Shown here: one piece after another, positions 1 to 8,391 of the stretch
Layout of the letters: each line of letters opens with the position of its first letter
Position numbering within the stretch: position 1 is the stretch's first letter
DNA from: an uncultured beta proteobacterium
GTDB lineage: Bacteria > Pseudomonadota > Gammaproteobacteria > Burkholderiales > SG8-39
Length of the DNA stretch: 31,748 nucleotides
Direction: 5' to 3'
Assembly: GCA_902826155.1 (NCBI GenBank)
Contig: CADEDU010000024.1
Span: forward strand, 29,373-61,120
Program-made: the position numbers and the translations under genes
The notes under the pieces: generated by a model
What the model was told of the DNA's origin: nothing
Database searches by the model: none
Seen by the model: only the letters and a program-made list of their open reading frames with translations

Positions 1-38
1 TGCGACTCCTCTAGAATTCCCGATTGCTGATCTTCCAC

Positions 39-83
39 AGGTGCTGCTTGATGAGGGCTTGCTTCATGAGGTCTTACTTCATG
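39..83 (+). repeat. Three 15-bp tandem repeats upstream of dacC
   Basis: Three adjacent 15-bp units lie at 39-53, 54-68 and 69-83. Units 2 and 3 differ at two positions; unit 1 is more diverged. Each unit begins with AGG and ends with ATG, with nine bases between them. All three are in frame with the carboxypeptidase gene, so if translated they would read as five-residue repeats of the pattern R-x-C/Y-L/F-M. Whether the repeat is coding leader, untranslated leader or promoter DNA cannot be decided from sequence. Confidence 0.7.
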
Positions 84-104
84 TATTCCCCGACACTTGA
101 ATCG

Positions 105-1253
105 ATGCGCCCGCACATCGTGCCGCGGCTGCGTGTGGGTGCTATGGCACTGGCCCTGCTGCTCGTGTGCGCACTCGCCCAGGCCCAGGCGCCGGTGCTG
201 CCGGCGATGAGCGCGCGCTCGTGGCTGCTGATGGACGTCACCGCGAATCACCTGATTGCCGGATTCAGCCAGGAGGAGCGCGTCGAGCCGGCCTCGCTCA
301 CCAAGCTGATGACCGCGTACGTGGTGTTCCAGGCGATGCGCGAGAAGCGCGTCGAGAACGACCAGAATGTCAGCGTTTCGGAGAAGGCGTGGAAAACAGG
401 GGGCTCGAAGATGTTCATCGAGCCCAACAAGAAGGTAAGCGTCAGCGAGTTGCTGCACGGGATGATCGTGCAGTCGGGCAACGATGCCGCGGTCGCTCTG
501 GCCGAACTGGTCGGCGGGAGCGAAGATGCCTTCGTGCGGCGCATGAACGAGGCGGCCAAGCGCCTCGCTCTCACCAACACCAGCTTCGCCAACGCGAGCG
601 GACTGCCCGATCCGAAGAACTATTCGACCGCCTACGACGTGGCGCTGCTCACCAGCGCGCTGATTCGCGATTTCCCGGAACAGTACGAGCTGTATCGAGT
701 CAAGGAGTACCGCTACAACAACATCACCCAACCCAATCGCAACCGGTTGCTGTGGCTCGATGCCAATGTCGATGGCGTAAAGACCGGTCATACCGAGAAG
801 GCGGGGTACTGCCTGGTGGCCTCTGCCAAGCGCGGCGAACGACGACTGCTGTCGGTCGTGATGGGAACCGCGTCGGACTCGGCCCGCATCCAGGAAAGCC
901 AGACCCTGCTCAATTTCGGCTTCCAGTTCTACGACACAGTGCGCGTCCATGAGAGGAACGCGGTGATCGCCAAGCTGCGGCTTTGGAAGGGAACGGAGAA
1001 CGAAGTGGGCGTGGGAATCGATTCGCCGGTGTTCGTGGCCATCCCCAAGGGCACCAATGACAAGATCAAGGCCGATTTGGTGTCGCAGCAGCCGCTGGTT
1101 GCGCCGATCACCAAGGGACAGCGCGTCGGCGTGATGAAGATCAGCTACGACGGCCGGCAAATGAGCGAATATCCGGTCATCGCGCTTGGCGATGTCGTCC
1201 AGGCGAGTTTCTTCGGCCGCACCTGGGATACGGTGCGCCTGTGGTTCAAATAA
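105..1253 (+). CDS. dacC: D-alanyl-D-alanine carboxypeptidase (PBP5/6 type)
   Basis: This is a serine-type D,D-carboxypeptidase that removes the terminal D-alanine from peptidoglycan pentapeptides in the periplasm. From the ATG at 105 it is 382 residues, close to the usual family size. All three penicillin-binding motifs are visible: SLTK at residues 64-67, SGN from residue 124, and KTG from residue 226. A hydrophobic signal peptide ending in a run of A/Q residues precedes the mature protein. The C-terminal part fits the PBP5 C-terminal domain and ends in an amphipathic stretch rich in W, R and F, typical of a membrane anchor. The start is uncertain: the frame stays open upstream through a tandem repeat with further ATG codons at 51, 66 and 81, and an ATG at 144 would still leave a signal peptide. 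The aminotransferase gene follows 38 bp downstream. The symbol could equally be dacA. Confidence 0.92.
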   Translation: MRPHIVPRLRVGAMALALLLVCALAQAQAPVLPAMSARSWLLMDVTANHLIAGFSQEERVEPASLTKLMTAYVVFQAMREKRVENDQNVSVSEKAWKTGGSKMFIEPNKKVSVSELLHGMIVQSGNDAAVALAELVGGSEDAFVRRMNEAAKRLALTNTSFANASGLPDPKNYSTAYDVALLTSALIRDFPEQYELYRVKEYRYNNITQPNRNRLLWLDANVDGVKTGHTEKAGYCLVASAKRGERRLLSVVMGTASDSARIQESQTLLNFGFQFYDTVRVHERNAVIAKLRLWKGTENEVGVGIDSPVFVAIPKGTNDKIKADLVSQQPLVAPITKGQRVGVMKISYDGRQMSEYPVIALGDVVQASFFGRTWDTVRLWFK

Positions 1254-1291
1254 CGCCTCGGTTCAAGTAACCATTCCAAGGAGTCAATGCC

Positions 1292-2155
1292 ATGTCGACG
1301 GTCTATCTGAACGGTGAATTCGTTCCGCTCGAGCGCGCCAGCGTCTCGGTTCTGGACCGTGGCTTCATCTTCGGTGACGGTGTCTACGAAGTGATTCCGG
1401 TGTACGGGCGCCAGCCGTTTCGCCTGCGCGAGCATCTGGCCCGGCTGCAGTCGAGCCTGGACGGCATCCGGCTGGTCAATCCGCTGACGGTCGACACCTG
1501 GGGCGGGCTGATCCTGCAACTCATCGCCAAGCACGAGCCGGCCGATCAGTCGGTGTATCTGCAGGTCACGCGCGGTGTCGCGGCGCGTAACCACGCGTTT
1601 CCGAAGGAAGTGAAGCCGACCGTATTCATGATGACCGGACCGCTGGTGACGCCCACGCGCGAGGAGCGCGATGATGGCGTAGCCGCGATCACGCTGACGG
1701 ACTATCGCTGGCTGCGCGGCAACATCAAGTCGACCGCACTGTTGGCCAACTGCCTGCTCAAGCAGGCCGCCGCCGACGCCGGCTGCACAGAAGCGATCCT
1801 GCTGCGCGATGGCTTCCTCACCGAGGGCTCGTCGACCAACATCTTCGTGGTCAAGGGCGGCATGATCCTGTGTCCGCCCAAGAGCAATCTGATCCTCTCG
1901 GGCATCACTTACGACGTGGTGATCGAACTGGCGCGCGCCAACGGCCTGCCGATCGAAGTGCGTCCGGTGAGCGAGAGCGAAGTGCGCTCGGCCGACGAAC
2001 TGTGGCTCACCTCGTCCACCAAAGAGGTGCTGGCGATCACCACGCTCGATGGCCGTCCGGTCGGCAACGGTAAGCCCGGCCCGATGGTGCGGCGCATGGC
2101 TGCACTGTTCGATGCCTGCAAGACCGCGCGTGCCGGTACGCCCGCCTATGCCTGA
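1292..2155 (+). CDS. dat: D-amino acid aminotransferase (PLP class IV)
   Basis: This is a fold-type IV PLP enzyme that transaminates D-alanine and 2-oxoglutarate to pyruvate and D-glutamate. It has 287 residues, the normal length. The Schiff-base lysine is K146 (motif NIKST) and the PLP-binding glutamate is E178 (LTEGSSTN). The motif R99-x-H101 matches the carboxylate-trap RxH of bacillary D-amino acid aminotransferase and argues against a branched-chain aminotransferase or 4-amino-4-deoxychorismate lyase. A good ribosome binding site (AAGGAG) sits about ten bases before the ATG. The gene lies between a D-Ala carboxypeptidase and ybeD-lipB-lipA, a gene order familiar from betaproteobacteria. 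Its stop overlaps the start of the next gene. Substrate specificity is inferred from motifs. Confidence 0.9.
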   Translation: MSTVYLNGEFVPLERASVSVLDRGFIFGDGVYEVIPVYGRQPFRLREHLARLQSSLDGIRLVNPLTVDTWGGLILQLIAKHEPADQSVYLQVTRGVAARNHAFPKEVKPTVFMMTGPLVTPTREERDDGVAAITLTDYRWLRGNIKSTALLANCLLKQAAADAGCTEAILLRDGFLTEGSSTNIFVVKGGMILCPPKSNLILSGITYDVVIELARANGLPIEVRPVSESEVRSADELWLTSSTKEVLAITTLDGRPVGNGKPGPMVRRMAALFDACKTARAGTPAYA

Positions 2156-2420
2156 AGCGCCGTCGGAATCGCTGCTGACGTTTCCCACCGAGTTCCCGGT
2201 CAAGGTGCTCGGCAAGATGCAGCACGATTTCGCGCAGCAGATGTTGGCGGTAGTGATGAAACACGCCCCTGATTTCGATGCCACCACGATGCAGATGCGT
2301 CCGAGCCGCGAGGGGCATTACTTGAGCCTCACGTTCAACATCAATGCGGTTTCGCGCGACCAGCTCGATGGACTGTATCGCGAGCTGAGCGCGCATCCGA
2401 TGGTGTCGATGGCGTTGTGA
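2148..2420 (+). CDS. ybeD: DUF493 / YbeD family protein
   Basis: This is a small 90-residue soluble protein of the DUF493 (YbeD) family, an ACT-like fold found beside lipB in many proteobacteria; its molecular role is not settled. Family features visible are the FPTEFPVKVLG opening, the central stretch with SREGHYLSLTF, and the ending with LYRELSAHPMV. The ATG at 2148 overlaps the stop of the aminotransferase gene by eight bases, and its own stop overlaps the GTG of lipB, which indicates translational coupling. The frame is open further upstream, but only inside the aminotransferase gene with unrelated sequence, so the 2148 start is preferred. Confidence 0.88.
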   Translation: MPEAPSESLLTFPTEFPVKVLGKMQHDFAQQMLAVVMKHAPDFDATTMQMRPSREGHYLSLTFNINAVSRDQLDGLYRELSAHPMVSMAL

Positions 2421-3169
2421 CGCATCTGGCCACCCCTCTCGCCACGACCGGAACGAATTCCGTGGAGTCGCCCGGGTTCGAGGCAGGCAGTGCATCCGCG
2501 TCGCAGTGGGGTGGCGCGATCGCATCGCAACGATCGAACGGAGCGCTGCCCGAGGCCGTTGCCGTTGTCCGCGCGCTCGGCCGCGTCGCCTATCGACCAT
2601 GCCTGGAGGCGATGCGCGGCTTCACCGCGGCGCGCACCCCGACCACCGCGGACGAGGTGTGGCTGGTCGAGCACGATCCGGTGTACACGGTTGGAGTCGC
2701 CGGTCGGCCCGAACACTTTCCACGCAGCGGCGCCGTGCCGCTGGAGCACGTCGATCGTGGCGGGCAGATCACGTATCACGGCCCCGGCCAAGCCATCGTC
2801 TACTTTCTCATCGATCTGCGCCGCCGTGGCATCACCGTGCGAGCGATGGTGTGCGCGATGGAACAGGCGGTGATCGACGTGCTGGCCGACTGCGGCGTAA
2901 CAGCCGCGCGGCGAAGCGGGTCGCCTGGCGTGTACGTCGAAGGGGCGAAGATCGCCGCGCTGGGGTTGCGCGTGCGTAACGGCGCCTGCTATCACGGCCT
3001 CGCACTCAACGTGTCGGTCGACCTCGCGCCGTTCGCGGTGATCGATCCGTGCGGCTATCCCGGCATGCGGGTTACGCGCACTGCCGATCTGGGCGTGTCG
3101 GTCGATGAATCGGCGCTCGGCGCGCGCATCGCCAACCGGCTCATCACCGCGCTCGACGTGAACCGCTAA
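2417..3169 (+). CDS. lipB: Octanoyl-[acyl-carrier-protein] transferase LipB
   Basis: LipB transfers the octanoyl group from acyl-ACP to the lipoyl domains of 2-oxoacid dehydrogenases and the glycine cleavage H protein, the first step of lipoate synthesis. Family motifs are clear: [10 protein letters not shown], the [12 protein letters not shown] loop, the lysine K178 in [11 protein letters not shown] and the catalytic C212 in DPCGYPGM. The K-to-C spacing of 34 equals that of E. coli LipB. The GTG start at 2417 overlaps the ybeD stop (GTGA). At 250 residues it is longer than the usual 210-230: roughly the first 45 residues are low-complexity, Ala/Ser-rich and precede the point where family members normally begin. 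An in-frame GTG at 2462 is an alternative. lipA follows 23 bp downstream. Confidence 0.93.
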   Translation: MTHLATPLATTGTNSVESPGFEAGSASASQWGGAIASQRSNGALPEAVAVVRALGRVAYRPCLEAMRGFTAARTPTTADEVWLVEHDPVYTVGVAGRPEHFPRSGAVPLEHVDRGGQITYHGPGQAIVYFLIDLRRRGITVRAMVCAMEQAVIDVLADCGVTAARRSGSPGVYVEGAKIAALGLRVRNGACYHGLALNVSVDLAPFAVIDPCGYPGMRVTRTADLGVSVDESALGARIANRLITALDVNR

Positions 3170-3192
3170 CGCCGACAGCCCGAGTCCCAGCG

Positions 3193-4137
3193 ATGGAATC
3201 GAACACCGACAAGCAGAAGTCCGCCGCCAAGACCGGTCGCAATCCGGTGCGGATCATCCCGATCACGCCATTGCGCAAACCCGAGTGGATTCGCGTTCGG
3301 GCGCCGGGCGTGAATTCGCGATTCACCGAGATCAAGCAGATCCTGCGTGCGAATGGCCTGCACACGGTTTGCGAGGAAGCCTCCTGCCCGAACATCGGCG
3401 AGTGCTTCGGCAAGGGGACGGCAACGTTCATGATCCTGGGCGATCTGTGCACGCGGCGCTGCCCGTTCTGCGACGTCGCGCACGGCCGGCCCAAGCCCCC
3501 CGACCCCGACGAGCCTGCGCATCTGGCGCAGACGATTGCCGCGCTGAAGCTGCGCTACGTGGTCATCACCAGCGTCGATCGTGACGATCTGCGCGACGGC
3601 GGTGCGCAGCACTTCGCCGCTTGCATTGCGAAGGTCCGGGAAGTCTCGCCGGCCACACGCATCGAGGTACTCGTACCGGATTTCCGCGGTCGCCTCGACA
3701 AGGCGCTCGATGTGCTTGCAGCGACGCCACCCGATGTCATGAATCACAACCTGGAGACCGTGCCACGGCTGTATCGCCAGGCCCGACCCGGCGCCGACTA
3801 CGCGCATTCGCTGCAGCTGCTGTCGCAGTACAAGCAGCGCCGCCCCGAAGTGCTCACCAAGTCAGGCTTGATGGTGGGGTTAGGCGAGACCGACGACGAG
3901 ATCGTCGCCGTCATGCGCGACCTGCGCGCGCATCAGGTCGACATGATCACGATCGGCCAGTATCTGCAGCCCTCCGCACACCACCTGCCGGTGTTGCGCT
4001 ACGTGCATCCGGACCAGTTCGTTCGATTCGAGCGTGACGCCGAATCGCTGGGATTCGTGCATGCCGCGGTCGGGCCGATGGTGCGTTCGAGCTATCACGC
4101 CGATCAGCAGGCGCATCAAGCCGGCGTGACTGGATGA
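3193..4137 (+). CDS. lipA: Lipoyl synthase LipA (radical SAM)
   Basis: LipA inserts two sulfur atoms into the protein-bound octanoyl chain made by LipB, giving lipoate. It has 314 residues, the normal length. The auxiliary iron-sulfur cluster ligands are C60, C65 and C71 (C-x4-C-x5-C), and the radical-SAM cluster ligands are C86, C90 and C93 (C-x3-C-x2-C, CTRRCPFC). The C-terminal RSSYHA contains the conserved serine that ligates the auxiliary cluster. It follows lipB by 23 bp and is surely cotranscribed with it. Its TGA stop is one arm of a perfect inverted repeat shared with the stop of the convergent thioredoxin-like gene. Confidence 0.97.
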   Translation: MESNTDKQKSAAKTGRNPVRIIPITPLRKPEWIRVRAPGVNSRFTEIKQILRANGLHTVCEEASCPNIGECFGKGTATFMILGDLCTRRCPFCDVAHGRPKPPDPDEPAHLAQTIAALKLRYVVITSVDRDDLRDGGAQHFAACIAKVREVSPATRIEVLVPDFRGRLDKALDVLAATPPDVMNHNLETVPRLYRQARPGADYAHSLQLLSQYKQRRPEVLTKSGLMVGLGETDDEIVAVMRDLRAHQVDMITIGQYLQPSAHHLPVLRYVHPDQFVRFERDAESLGFVHAAVGPMVRSSYHADQQAHQAGVTG

Positions 4138-4153
4138 GCGCGGGGCGCGCTCA
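4135..4153. terminator. Palindromic hairpin joining two convergent stop codons
   Basis: TGAGCGCG, GGG, CGCGCTCA is a perfect 8-bp stem with a 3-base loop. The left arm starts with the TGA of lipA (4135-4137). The right arm ends with the reverse complement of the TGA of the thioredoxin-like gene (4151-4153). It is symmetrical and could act in both directions. No clear T-run follows on either strand, so termination by the intrinsic mechanism is an inference. Confidence 0.5.
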
Positions 4154-4657
4154 GCCCGGCTCGGCCAGCTTGCGCTCGAGCAACGCGTGCAGTTCAGCGA
4201 AGTTGGGCTCGCCCAGATAGCGCTTCACGATCTGGCCGCGCTTGTCGAGAACGAACGTGGTGGGCGTAAGCTTGACATCGCCGAAGCCGCGTGCGACATC
4301 GCCCTTCACATCGAGGGCCACCTTGAACGGCAGCGCGCGCGACTGTGCGAAGTTGAGCACGTAGTTGGGCGGGTCATAGCTCATGGCGACCGCAACCGTA
4401 TCGAAGCCTTTGTCGCGGAACTTGTTGTACGTGTCGATGAGCGCGGGCATTTCCTTCACACACGTCACGCACGTGGTCGCCCAGAAATTAACCAGCACCA
4501 CCTTGCCGCGCAGGTCAACGGTGGACAGCTTCTCCCCGTTTAGCGTGGCGAATTGCACTTCCGGCGCCGCGGGCGCGGGAGCGAAGGCCAGGTAGGTGCC
4601 GGCGCCGATTGCGATGGCCACCACCAGACCGATCACGAGTTTGGGCAAGGATTTCAT
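4151..4657 (-). CDS. TlpA-like membrane-anchored thioredoxin-fold protein
   Basis: This is a thiol-disulfide oxidoreductase of the TlpA/ResA/peroxiredoxin-like group, predicted to face the periplasm. From the ATG at 4657 it has 168 residues. Residues 5-25 form one hydrophobic segment that serves as signal or anchor. The thioredoxin active site is C63-V-T-C66 in WATTCVTCVKE, so the redox pair is CVTC rather than the common CPPC or CGPC. A TPTTF segment near the C-terminus supplies the expected cis-proline. A longer frame upstream runs through the opposite gene and is rejected. The substrate is unknown; cytochrome c maturation and general periplasmic reduction are both possible. It is divergent from a DUF4197 gene, with a direct repeat in the gap. 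Confidence 0.85.
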   Translation of the reverse strand: MKSLPKLVIGLVVAIAIGAGTYLAFAPAPAAPEVQFATLNGEKLSTVDLRGKVVLVNFWATTCVTCVKEMPALIDTYNKFRDKGFDTVAVAMSYDPPNYVLNFAQSRALPFKVALDVKGDVARGFGDVKLTPTTFVLDKRGQIVKRYLGEPNFAELHALLERKLAEPG

Positions 4658-4703
4658 GAGTTTCCTGCGGGGCGGGCCCCGGCCCCCTTGTGCGGACACT
4701 TCC

Positions 4704-4721
4704 TGTACTGAATGTACTGAA
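4704..4721. repeat. Tandem 9-bp direct repeat in a divergent promoter region
   Basis: TGTACTGAA occurs twice without a gap (4704-4712 and 4713-4721) between the divergent thioredoxin-like and DUF4197 genes. It lies about 20 bp before the DUF4197 start, close to the ribosome binding site CAGGAG. It could be a binding site or a chance duplication. Confidence 0.6.
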
Positions 4722-4741
4722 AATTTCCAGGAGAACCGGGC

Positions 4742-5428
4742 ATGGATAGACGCAGCATTCTCGTCGGTTTGGCGCTGGCTGTCACCGGGCGTACCGCACT
4801 GGCGCAGTCGTTCGCCGGTCTTTCGAACCAGGACGCGACGAACGGCCTGCGCGAGGCGCTGGTGCAGGGCGCCAACCACGCGGTTTCATTGCTGGGTCGT
4901 CAGGATGGGTTTCTGGGCAATGGCAAGGTCCGCATCCCGCTGCCGCCGAGCCTGCAGCGTGTCGAGGGCATGCTGCGCAGCGTCGGAATGGGCCGGCAGG
5001 CCGACGAGCTGATCACCACGATGAACCGCGCCGCCGAGGCGGCCGTACCCGAGGCGAAAACGCTGTTGGTCGACGCGGTGAAGAAGATGTCGATCACCGA
5101 CGCGAAGAACGTGCTCTCCGGCCCCGAAGACGCGGCAACGCAGTACTTCAAGCGCACCACTTCGGCGGCGCTCACGCAACGGTTCATGCCGATCGTGCAG
5201 CGCGCGACCGCGCGCCTGCAACTGGCCGAGACCTACAACAACTTCGCAGGCAAGGCCGCGAGCTTCGGTCTGATCAAAGCCGAGGACGCGAATCTGGACA
5301 GCTACGTCACGCAGCGCGCGCTCGACGGGTTGTTCCTGATGATCGCCGAGGAGGAGAAATCGATCCGCCAGAACCCGGCCGGCGCGGCGGTGAGCATCGT
5401 GCGGCGCGTGTTCGGCGCGATCAAGTAG
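4742..5428 (+). CDS. DUF4197 family exported protein
   Basis: This is a 228-residue protein of the DUF4197 family, which has no established function. The N-terminus carries a twin arginine (MDRRS) followed by a hydrophobic stretch ending ALAQS, so export is predicted; the RR pair makes Tat export possible but the motif is incomplete. The mature part shows the family pattern: an opening with LREALVQGANHAV, then IPLPPSLQ, the segment ITDAKNVLSGPEDAAT and a C-terminal VTQRALDGLFLMIAEEE. It is mostly alpha-helical by composition. The start at 4742 has a well placed CAGGAG. It is convergent with polA, with a 35-bp gap. Confidence 0.87.
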   Translation: MDRRSILVGLALAVTGRTALAQSFAGLSNQDATNGLREALVQGANHAVSLLGRQDGFLGNGKVRIPLPPSLQRVEGMLRSVGMGRQADELITTMNRAAEAAVPEAKTLLVDAVKKMSITDAKNVLSGPEDAATQYFKRTTSAALTQRFMPIVQRATARLQLAETYNNFAGKAASFGLIKAEDANLDSYVTQRALDGLFLMIAEEEKSIRQNPAGAAVSIVRRVFGAIK

Positions 5429-5463
5429 GCTTGAGTGCCTGCGCACATTGCCCCATGCACTGA

Positions 5464-8226
5464 CTAGTGCGCCTGCTCCCAGTTCTCGCCCACGCCCACT
5501 TCCACCAACAGCGGCACCTTCAGCTTCGCCACCCCGGTCATAAACCCGGGCAGTTCACGCTTGACCTGCTCTAGCTCTTTGTTGGGCACTTCGAGGACCA
5601 GCTCGTCATGCACCTGCATTACCAGCTTGGTCGCCAGTTTCTCTTCATCGATCCAGCGCTGCACCGCGATCATCGAAAGCTTGATCAGATCGGCCGCAGT
5701 GCCTTGCATCGGCGCGTTGATCGCGGCGCGCTCGGCACCGCCCCGGCGTGCCGGATTGCTCGAGCGGATCTCCGCCAGCCACAGCCGCCGGCCGAACACG
5801 GTTTCGACATAGCCGTGCTCGCGCGCATCGCGACGCGTCTCATCCATGAACTGCTTGACCCCGGGAAAGCGTGCGAAGTACCGCTCGATATAAGCCTGCG
5901 CGGTGCCGCGCTCGACGCCCAGTTGCTGCGCCAGTCCGAACGCCGACATGCCGTAGATCAGGCCGAAGTTGATCGCCTTCGCGTAGCGGCGCTCCTCGGC
6001 ACTCACTTCGGTGAGCGCGCGACTGAACACGTCGGCCGCGGTGGCACGATGGATGTCTTCGCCGCGCGCGAACGCAGCGAGCAACCCTTCGTCGCCCGAC
6101 AGATGCGCCATGATGCGCAGTTCGATCTGCGAGTAGTCGGCCGAGACGATCATCGAACCCGCGGGCGCGACGAACGCCTCGCGCACCCGTCGCCCCTCGG
6201 GCGTGCGCACCGGAATGTTCTGCAGATTCGGGTCGGTACTGGCGAGCCGGCCGGTCACCGCGGTCGCCTGGCCGTAGTTGGTATGCACCCGACCGGTCTG
6301 CGCGTTGATCATCTTCGGCAGTTTGTCGGTGTAGGTCGACTTCAGCTTGGCGAGCGCACGGAATTCAAGCAGCGTCTTGGGTAGCGGGTAGTCGAGCGCA
6401 AGTTTCTCCAGCACGTCTTCGTCGGTGGACGGTGCACCGCTGGGCGTCTTCTTCACCACCGGAAGCTTCAATCGCTCGAAGAAGATCTCGCCGATCTGTT
6501 TGGGCGAGTTCAGATTGAACGGCTGACCCGCCTCGCCGTATGCGCGCTGCTCCAGCTCGATCAGCTTGCGACCGATCGCGTGGCTCTGCGCTTCGAGCTG
6601 CACCGCGTCGATCAGCACGCCGTTGCGCTCCATCCGAAACAGCACTTCGCGCACCGGCAATTCGATGTGCGCGTAGACGTGCTCGAGCTTGTCATCGGCT
6701 TGCACCTGCGGTCGCATCACCTGATGCAGCCGCAAGGTGATGTCGGCGTCTTCGGCCGAATACTCGGTGGCGCGCTGCACGTCGACCTGCTCGAAGCCGA
6801 TGCGGTTCGCGCCCTTGCCGGTGACCTCGTCGTAGCTGATCGTCTTGACGCCGAGGAACCGCTCGGCGAGCGTATCCATGTCGTGGCGCTGGTGGCTCTC
6901 GAGCACGTACGACTGCAGCAGCGTGTCGTCGGTGATACCGGCAAGCTCGATACCGTGGTTAGCCAGCACGTGCTGGTCGTACTTGATGTTCTGACCGAGC
7001 TTGTGCCGCTTGGGATCTTCCAGCCAGGGTTTGAGCAGCGCCAACGCGCGTTCGGCCCCCAGCTGTGCCGGGGCGTCCGGATACTGATGATCCACCGCGA
7101 GGTAGTACGCATGGCCGGCCTTCGCCGCGAACGACAGGCCCACCACTCGCGCGGCGAACGGATCGAGGCTGGTGGTCTCGGTGTCGAACGCGACCAGCTC
7201 GGCGCGGTCGAGCACGGCGAGCAGCCGCTTCACGTCGGCTTCGGTGAGCAGCATTTCGTAGTGGCGCGCAATGTCCTCTGGCGCGGCCGGCATCGAATCG
7301 GCCAGCCGGACCGGCTGCGCTACGTCGCTCTTCGTCGTTCCGCCGGTCGCGCCCGCCGCCGCACCGGCCGTTACGCCCTCGAGATCACGCAGCCACGTCT
7401 TGAAACCGAAGCGCGAAAACAGGGCTTTGAGTTTGGCGCTGTCCGCAGCTTGCGGCGCCATCGCTTCGAGCTTGACCGGCAGTTCGACGTCGGTCTTGAC
7501 CGTCACCAGCGTACGCGCCGTCGGTAGCCAGTCGAGCGCCTTGCGCAGGTTCTCGCCGACCACACCGGTCACGTCACTGGCATGCGCGATCACCGCGTCG
7601 AGCGAACCGTACTGACCGAGCCACTTCACGGCGGTTTTCGGTCCGACCTTGTCGACGCCGGGCACGTTGTCGACGGCATCGCCTACCAGGGTGAGATAGT
7701 CGACGATGCGCGCGGGCGGCACTCCGAACTTGGTCTGCACGCCGGTTTCGTCGAGACGCTCGTTCGACATGGTGTTGATGAGCGTCACCGACGGATTGAC
7801 CAGCTGCGCGAGATCCTTGTCGCCGGTGGAGATGATCACCTGGCAGTCGTGTGCGGCGGCAGTGACGGCGAGCGTGCCGATCACATCATCGGCCTCGACA
7901 CCATCGACGACGAGCAGCGGCCAGCCCATCGCTTCGATCGCCTCGAACAGCGGTGGAATCTGCACCGACAGATCGTCGGGCATCGGCGGGCGATTGGCCT
8001 TGTACTGATCGTAGATGTCGTCGCGAAACGTCTTGCCCTTGGGGTCGAAAACACAGCCGAGGAAATCCGCCTTGTAGTCGATCACCAGCCGTCGTAGCAT
8101 GCTGAGCACACCGTAGATCGTGCCCGTGGGCTCACCGTGCGCATTGCGCAGATCGGGCAGCGCGTGAAACGCGCGATACAGATAAGACGATCCGTCGACG
8201 AGCACCAGCGTCTTCTTGCCGCTCAT
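5464..8226 (-). CDS. polA: DNA polymerase I
   Basis: This is the replication and repair polymerase that removes RNA primers and fills gaps. From the ATG at 8226 it has 920 residues, the normal full length. Three domains are seen. The 5'-nuclease (about 1-290) opens with LVDGSSYLYRAFHALP. The 3'-5' exonuclease (about 340-530) keeps DTETTS near residue 346, the NIKYDQHVL motif and YSAEDAD, so proofreading should be active. The family A polymerase has motif A DYSQIELRIMAH near 695, motif B with RRYAKAINFGLIYG, and motif C QVHDELVLEV near 870. A longer upstream frame to 8376 lacks family similarity and is rejected. No operon partner: it is convergent with the DUF4197 gene and divergent from the LOG gene. 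Confidence 0.97.
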   Translation of the reverse strand: MSGKKTLVLVDGSSYLYRAFHALPDLRNAHGEPTGTIYGVLSMLRRLVIDYKADFLGCVFDPKGKTFRDDIYDQYKANRPPMPDDLSVQIPPLFEAIEAMGWPLLVVDGVEADDVIGTLAVTAAAHDCQVIISTGDKDLAQLVNPSVTLINTMSNERLDETGVQTKFGVPPARIVDYLTLVGDAVDNVPGVDKVGPKTAVKWLGQYGSLDAVIAHASDVTGVVGENLRKALDWLPTARTLVTVKTDVELPVKLEAMAPQAADSAKLKALFSRFGFKTWLRDLEGVTAGAAAGATGGTTKSDVAQPVRLADSMPAAPEDIARHYEMLLTEADVKRLLAVLDRAELVAFDTETTSLDPFAARVVGLSFAAKAGHAYYLAVDHQYPDAPAQLGAERALALLKPWLEDPKRHKLGQNIKYDQHVLANHGIELAGITDDTLLQSYVLESHQRHDMDTLAERFLGVKTISYDEVTGKGANRIGFEQVDVQRATEYSAEDADITLRLHQVMRPQVQADDKLEHVYAHIELPVREVLFRMERNGVLIDAVQLEAQSHAIGRKLIELEQRAYGEAGQPFNLNSPKQIGEIFFERLKLPVVKKTPSGAPSTDEDVLEKLALDYPLPKTLLEFRALAKLKSTYTDKLPKMINAQTGRVHTNYGQATAVTGRLASTDPNLQNIPVRTPEGRRVREAFVAPAGSMIVSADYSQIELRIMAHLSGDEGLLAAFARGEDIHRATAADVFSRALTEVSAEERRYAKAINFGLIYGMSAFGLAQQLGVERGTAQAYIERYFARFPGVKQFMDETRRDAREHGYVETVFGRRLWLAEIRSSNPARRGGAERAAINAPMQGTAADLIKLSMIAVQRWIDEEKLATKLVMQVHDELVLEVPNKELEQVKRELPGFMTGVAKLKVPLLVEVGVGENWEQAH

Positions 8227-8391
8227 AACGCTCACTGTCTTGTGCTGATTCTTGTGCCGGGTATCGGCTTGCCTGAAGTCCGCAGGATGTGTGGGCACCG
8301 GTCTGGCCAAGCGCTCTGGTCGCCGCGGCGACGTCGTTTCGTACGCGCCCGGACGACGCGCACCAGTCAACACCAACCCTGACGAGAACCG

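Noticed and set aside
5457..5470. 5-bp hairpin GCACT-GACT-AGTGC at the polA/DUF4197 junction
   Set aside because: It overlaps the polA stop but is short and has no T-run; too weak to call a terminator.
6580..7527. 315-residue plus-strand open frame inside polA
   Set aside because: It is the antisense shadow of a complete, motif-bearing DNA polymerase I gene; composition (R/H/Q-rich) has no family features.
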